Shown: positions 60,980-64,000 of the stretch, in pieces
Position numbering within the stretch: position 1 is the first letter of the stretch
How the letters are laid out: every line of letters starts with the position of its first letter
Assembly (NCBI GenBank): GCA_947179155.2
Contig: OX359265.1
Location: 56,555,040-56,619,039 of the forward strand
DNA from: Hedera helix
Taxonomy: Eukaryota > Streptophyta > Magnoliopsida > Apiales > Araliaceae
Direction: 5' to 3'
DNA length: 64,000 bases
Program-made: the position numbers and the translations under genes
Notes under the pieces: model-generated
What the model saw: the letters and a program-made list of their open reading frames with translations, nothing else
What the model was told of the DNA's origin: nothing
Database searches by the model: none

Positions 60980-60981
60980 TA

Positions 60982-62992
60982 ATAAACTTGAGGATATATT
61001 TTGTGTTGTGTTATATTATATCATATAAATAAATTGGACTTTTTTTGTTAAAAAAATAAATATTAACAAATGAGAGTTTTTTGGAATGGAGGGAATTATC
61101 TTAGTTTGACATGGTATTTTGTTGTCAGATAGTACACTGCTATATTTTATAAACATGGGTTAGCCGACCAAAACATCAATAGAAACTGCCTAATAGACGA
61201 TTAACTTTCGAATCATGTTTATTTATAAAAATTATAATTTATAAGATTATAATTTTAAAATTAGATAATTTTAGTTATATATTTGTATTTTATGCAATTA
61301 TTTATATAATAATTTAAAATAATTTCATATTATGTTTGTCTTTTTTAAAATTAATTAAAGAATTAGATTAAAAATATATATATTGTTTGGACTATTATAT
61401 CTTTACCAATAATAACATATTTTAAATTATAATTTAAACTTATTTATACATAAAATAATGATGAATAATTAATTATAAAATTTTAAATTTAGTAAATTTA
61501 TAGTATTTCATCATTCTCTTCTTATGTAAAATATTTAAAAATTAAATTATCATAAATTAGCACATAAATTAACAAATAAATAGAAAAAAATACATTATAT
61601 GAAAATATTAAAATTTTATTTAAAACTACCAAAATTAAAATTAAAAAAATAAATTATAATTAATTATTTTACTTCACTACTAAAATTTAAAATCTAGACC
61701 TATTCATCTTCATTGTAGCGGGTAGCCCATGGCGCAAAGCTTCCACTATAATTTTAGCTGCTACTTTTGTCCCCATGTTTGACTTCTGCCATGATTACTT
61801 TTTAATCATGTCAATACTGATTAATTTGGCACCCACCTATGGATGGATATTTTTGACTTTTTAAACCTCATGATGTTGTTGATGTAAGTGTTCACAGTCA
61901 CAGGTTAAAAAGCACGATCTGAACTCGCTTATAATTATTATTATTCTCAAGTAACATTTTTACTGAAACAAAAAACTTCCCAGATGACTAAACATCCAGA
62001 ACGATGATATTAGTAGGATATTATGGTATTTTAGAAAAATGTTGAAGTAGTTAATTTTTTCTAAAAAATTTACATCTCAAATAGTGGGGATTATAATATT
62101 TAATTAAATATGATATTAAATAATTCACTATATTAAATTATTTTATAATTTCTGAACTAATAGTCTTAAATTTAAATTTAAAAATAAATAAAACATTTAA
62201 GATTAATAGTTTCATCCCAAATATAATTCTTATAAATAAATATAGAATTAGAGTTACATTGTTATAGTATGTAGTGTGACATGCAATTAGATAGAATTAA
62301 ATGAGAATCACACCTTTTATACATCTCTTTATAAGAATTATCCCTAATACTTCTTTACGTAACTGACAATCAAAAAATCGACCCAAAATATTCGTAATAT
62401 ATATTATTTTTATCACTTTTGTGGCGTAAAAAAATATATTAGTACTACGATAGTACAATCTCCTTCCTAAAAATAATGGTGAAAAAAACTATGCTCAAAG
62501 GAATAATATTTTATAAATTGAATTTAAAATATATCTCTAATTAGCTAGAACGTCCATTTATAATATAGATAACGATTAATTATTTTTTCCTTTTTGGTCA
62601 GGAATCAGGATCTTGACTCAATATGAAACTCATGTTTCAGATTTTCAGCCCATCTTTTTATTCCATATTTACTTGGGACCAGAATAACATATTTGTCCTA
62701 AACGTCTGGAAAAGGAAAAATACTAATCTCTCCAGATCTCTTATTATAAGACTCAGCTTCCTATAATTATATACCCTCAAGCATGCAGGCAGGCATAGGC
62801 CTCATAAAATAGTACTAAAAGACGATTAAGACTTTAAATATTCATTTCTCAACCATCAACTGAACGATAATCTCTCACATTCACATATTCAATTTCTCTT
62901 CAATTCTCTATCCATTTCATCCATAACCTTTATATGTATTATGTATATACTTGTATAAAAAGAGAAATCAGTTAATTCAATCATATAAAATA
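60982..62992. other. Spacer and promoter region of the pectinesterase gene
   Basis: No gene recognised. A C-rich patch (about 61710-61880) has no recognised homology. TATA-like strings (TATATACC near 62769; TATGTATATAC near 62940) are too common here to assign one. The leader upstream of 62993 is T/C-rich (62850-62930). Confidence 0.45.
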
Positions 62993-64000
62993 ATGGCTAG
63001 AAAAATGGCTTGCATTGCCTTTGAGGCTATTCTCGTAACAATTCTTCTCTTCATTCCTCGTGTAATTTCTGATGATACGGTTCCAATCCCAGCCAATAAG
63101 GCACAAGTAAGCTCTTGGTTTGATAGCAATGTGAAGCCTGCCAATGCCCGAAAGGACTTGGACCCGGCCCTGGCCGCGGCAGAGTCCAAGCCTCCAAAAA
63201 TCATTAGAGTCAAGGCTGATGGATCCGGCAACTTTAAGACCATTACAGATGCTGTCAAAAGCGTTCCGGATAAGAATTCTGAGCGCGTTATCATATCCAT
63301 TGGGGGCGGAACATATAACGAGAAAATAGTAGTGGATCGAACCAAGCCCTTTATTACATTTTACGGGGATCCTAAGTCCGTTCCAATCATCACTTATAAT
63401 GGTGATGCTAAGAAATTTGGTACTGTAAATAGCGCAACCCTAGCAGTTGAATGTGATTACTTCCAGGCTATTAACCTTATTGTTAAGGTACATACGTACG
63501 TACCCTAATATCAATTATATTGTCATCCTTCTTGTATATATATAGATCAATAATATCCAATTCAACTGTGATATTAGCTATCATATCAATTAATCACATA
63601 AAATAGATAAGAAACTGTGTGGGATGTTGTTTGATAATCATTAGGGGGGAGAGAGAAAATTAACATGTATAATGATATACACTTGAATACAGGTCGAAAT
63701 TCAGATTTGCTGTTTTATTTCCTGTTATATACGGTATCATCTCGTGTATTACTGTGTTTTTTTATTTAATTACAAAGTTAAATGTAAATGTAGATAAAGA
63801 TTAGGTGACAATAGTAATAGAGCATACATGAGACAATAAATAAGACGCGAAATGGGATTATCAGATTTTTCTCGATCTACTGTTGTCTTCGTTAATTCCG
63901 TCTCTTTTAATTCATCCATTCATTCCCACTTTGATTTAATGTTTTTCTCGTTTGAATCAGAATTCATCACCAAGGCCGGATGGGAAAAGGGAGGGAGCAC
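62993..64000 (+). CDS. Secreted pectinesterase (pectin methylesterase), 5' part
   Basis: Exon 1 is 62993-63487 and exon 2 begins at 63961 (NSSPRPDGKREGA), running out of the window. The start at 62993 (MARKMACIAFEAILVTILLF) gives a clean signal peptide of about 26 residues; an in-frame ATG at 62951 would add a polar extension and is less likely. There is no long inhibitor-like pro-domain, so it is a short (pro-less) PME close to the PPME1/QRT1-like group as I recall it. The PME domain starts at IIRVKADGSGNFKTITDAVK and carries the family motif GGTYNEK (GxYxE). Catalytic aspartates and the arginine lie beyond position 64000, so activity cannot be checked. Expected role: removal of methyl groups from wall homogalacturonan. 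Confidence 0.92.

Noticed and set aside
62951..62992. Upstream in-frame ATG of the pectinesterase
   Set aside because: It would put a polar, basic extension ahead of a good signal peptide.
1..64000. A new multi-gene system, biosynthetic cluster, CRISPR array or endogenous virus
   Set aside because: The intact genes belong to separate known plant families with unrelated roles. No array of spaced direct repeats and no viral reverse-transcriptase or coat-like coding sequence was seen.

Overview
The window is nuclear DNA of a flowering plant. It is very AT-rich between genes, its genes have many introns with GT-AG junctions, and all recognisable proteins belong to plant families: CYP714 cytochrome P450, TOC34, a plant SET/MYND/TPR protein, an At4g15970-like glycosyltransferase and a type I pectinesterase. 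The species cannot be fixed from the sequence. The protein sequences read as eudicot, and an asterid such as a Lamiales member is only an impression.

Layout. 1-2,927 (-): 5' part (four exons) of a CYP714-type P450 that continues out of the window, with a SINE in its first intron. 3.0-20.3 kb: a gene-free, repeat-built stretch. It holds a diverged segmental duplication (about 4.94-6.88 and 9.48-12.07 kb), an hAT-like MITE whose empty site survives in the other copy, four members of a Mutator-like MITE family with 9-bp target duplications, a two-copy dispersed repeat with an (AAT)n core, and a 122-bp minisatellite. 20,323-25,963 (+): an intact 8-exon WD40-like gene. 26.4-28.1 kb (+): a decayed, intron-retaining fragment of a CIP7-type (COP1-interacting protein) gene. 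29,842-41,386 (-): an intact 15-exon TPR-SET-MYND gene (795 aa) whose introns carry two large foldback MITEs. 45,197-47,497 (+): an intact TOC34 GTPase gene (298 aa), with promoter-type motifs and a telo-box upstream. 48.9-54.9 kb: three decayed gene fragments of unrelated families (CDC20-like WD40, pterin-4a-carbinolamine dehydratase-like, type I metacaspase). 56,283-60,508 (+): an intact 3-exon glycosyltransferase gene (351 aa). 62,993-64,000 (+): the first exon and the start of the second exon of a secreted pectinesterase, cut by the window end.

The genes do not form an operon or an evident functional cluster. They serve separate roles: hormone-type oxidation, putative lysine methylation, plastid protein import, glycosylation and cell-wall pectin modification. 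I found no sign of an undescribed multi-gene system. The most informative structures are transposon footprints (paired TIRs and TSDs, with one paralogous empty site), the run of decayed gene fragments, and the local duplications. All exon coordinates were derived by hand from splice motifs and reading-frame continuity with remembered family sequences. No search or computation was run.
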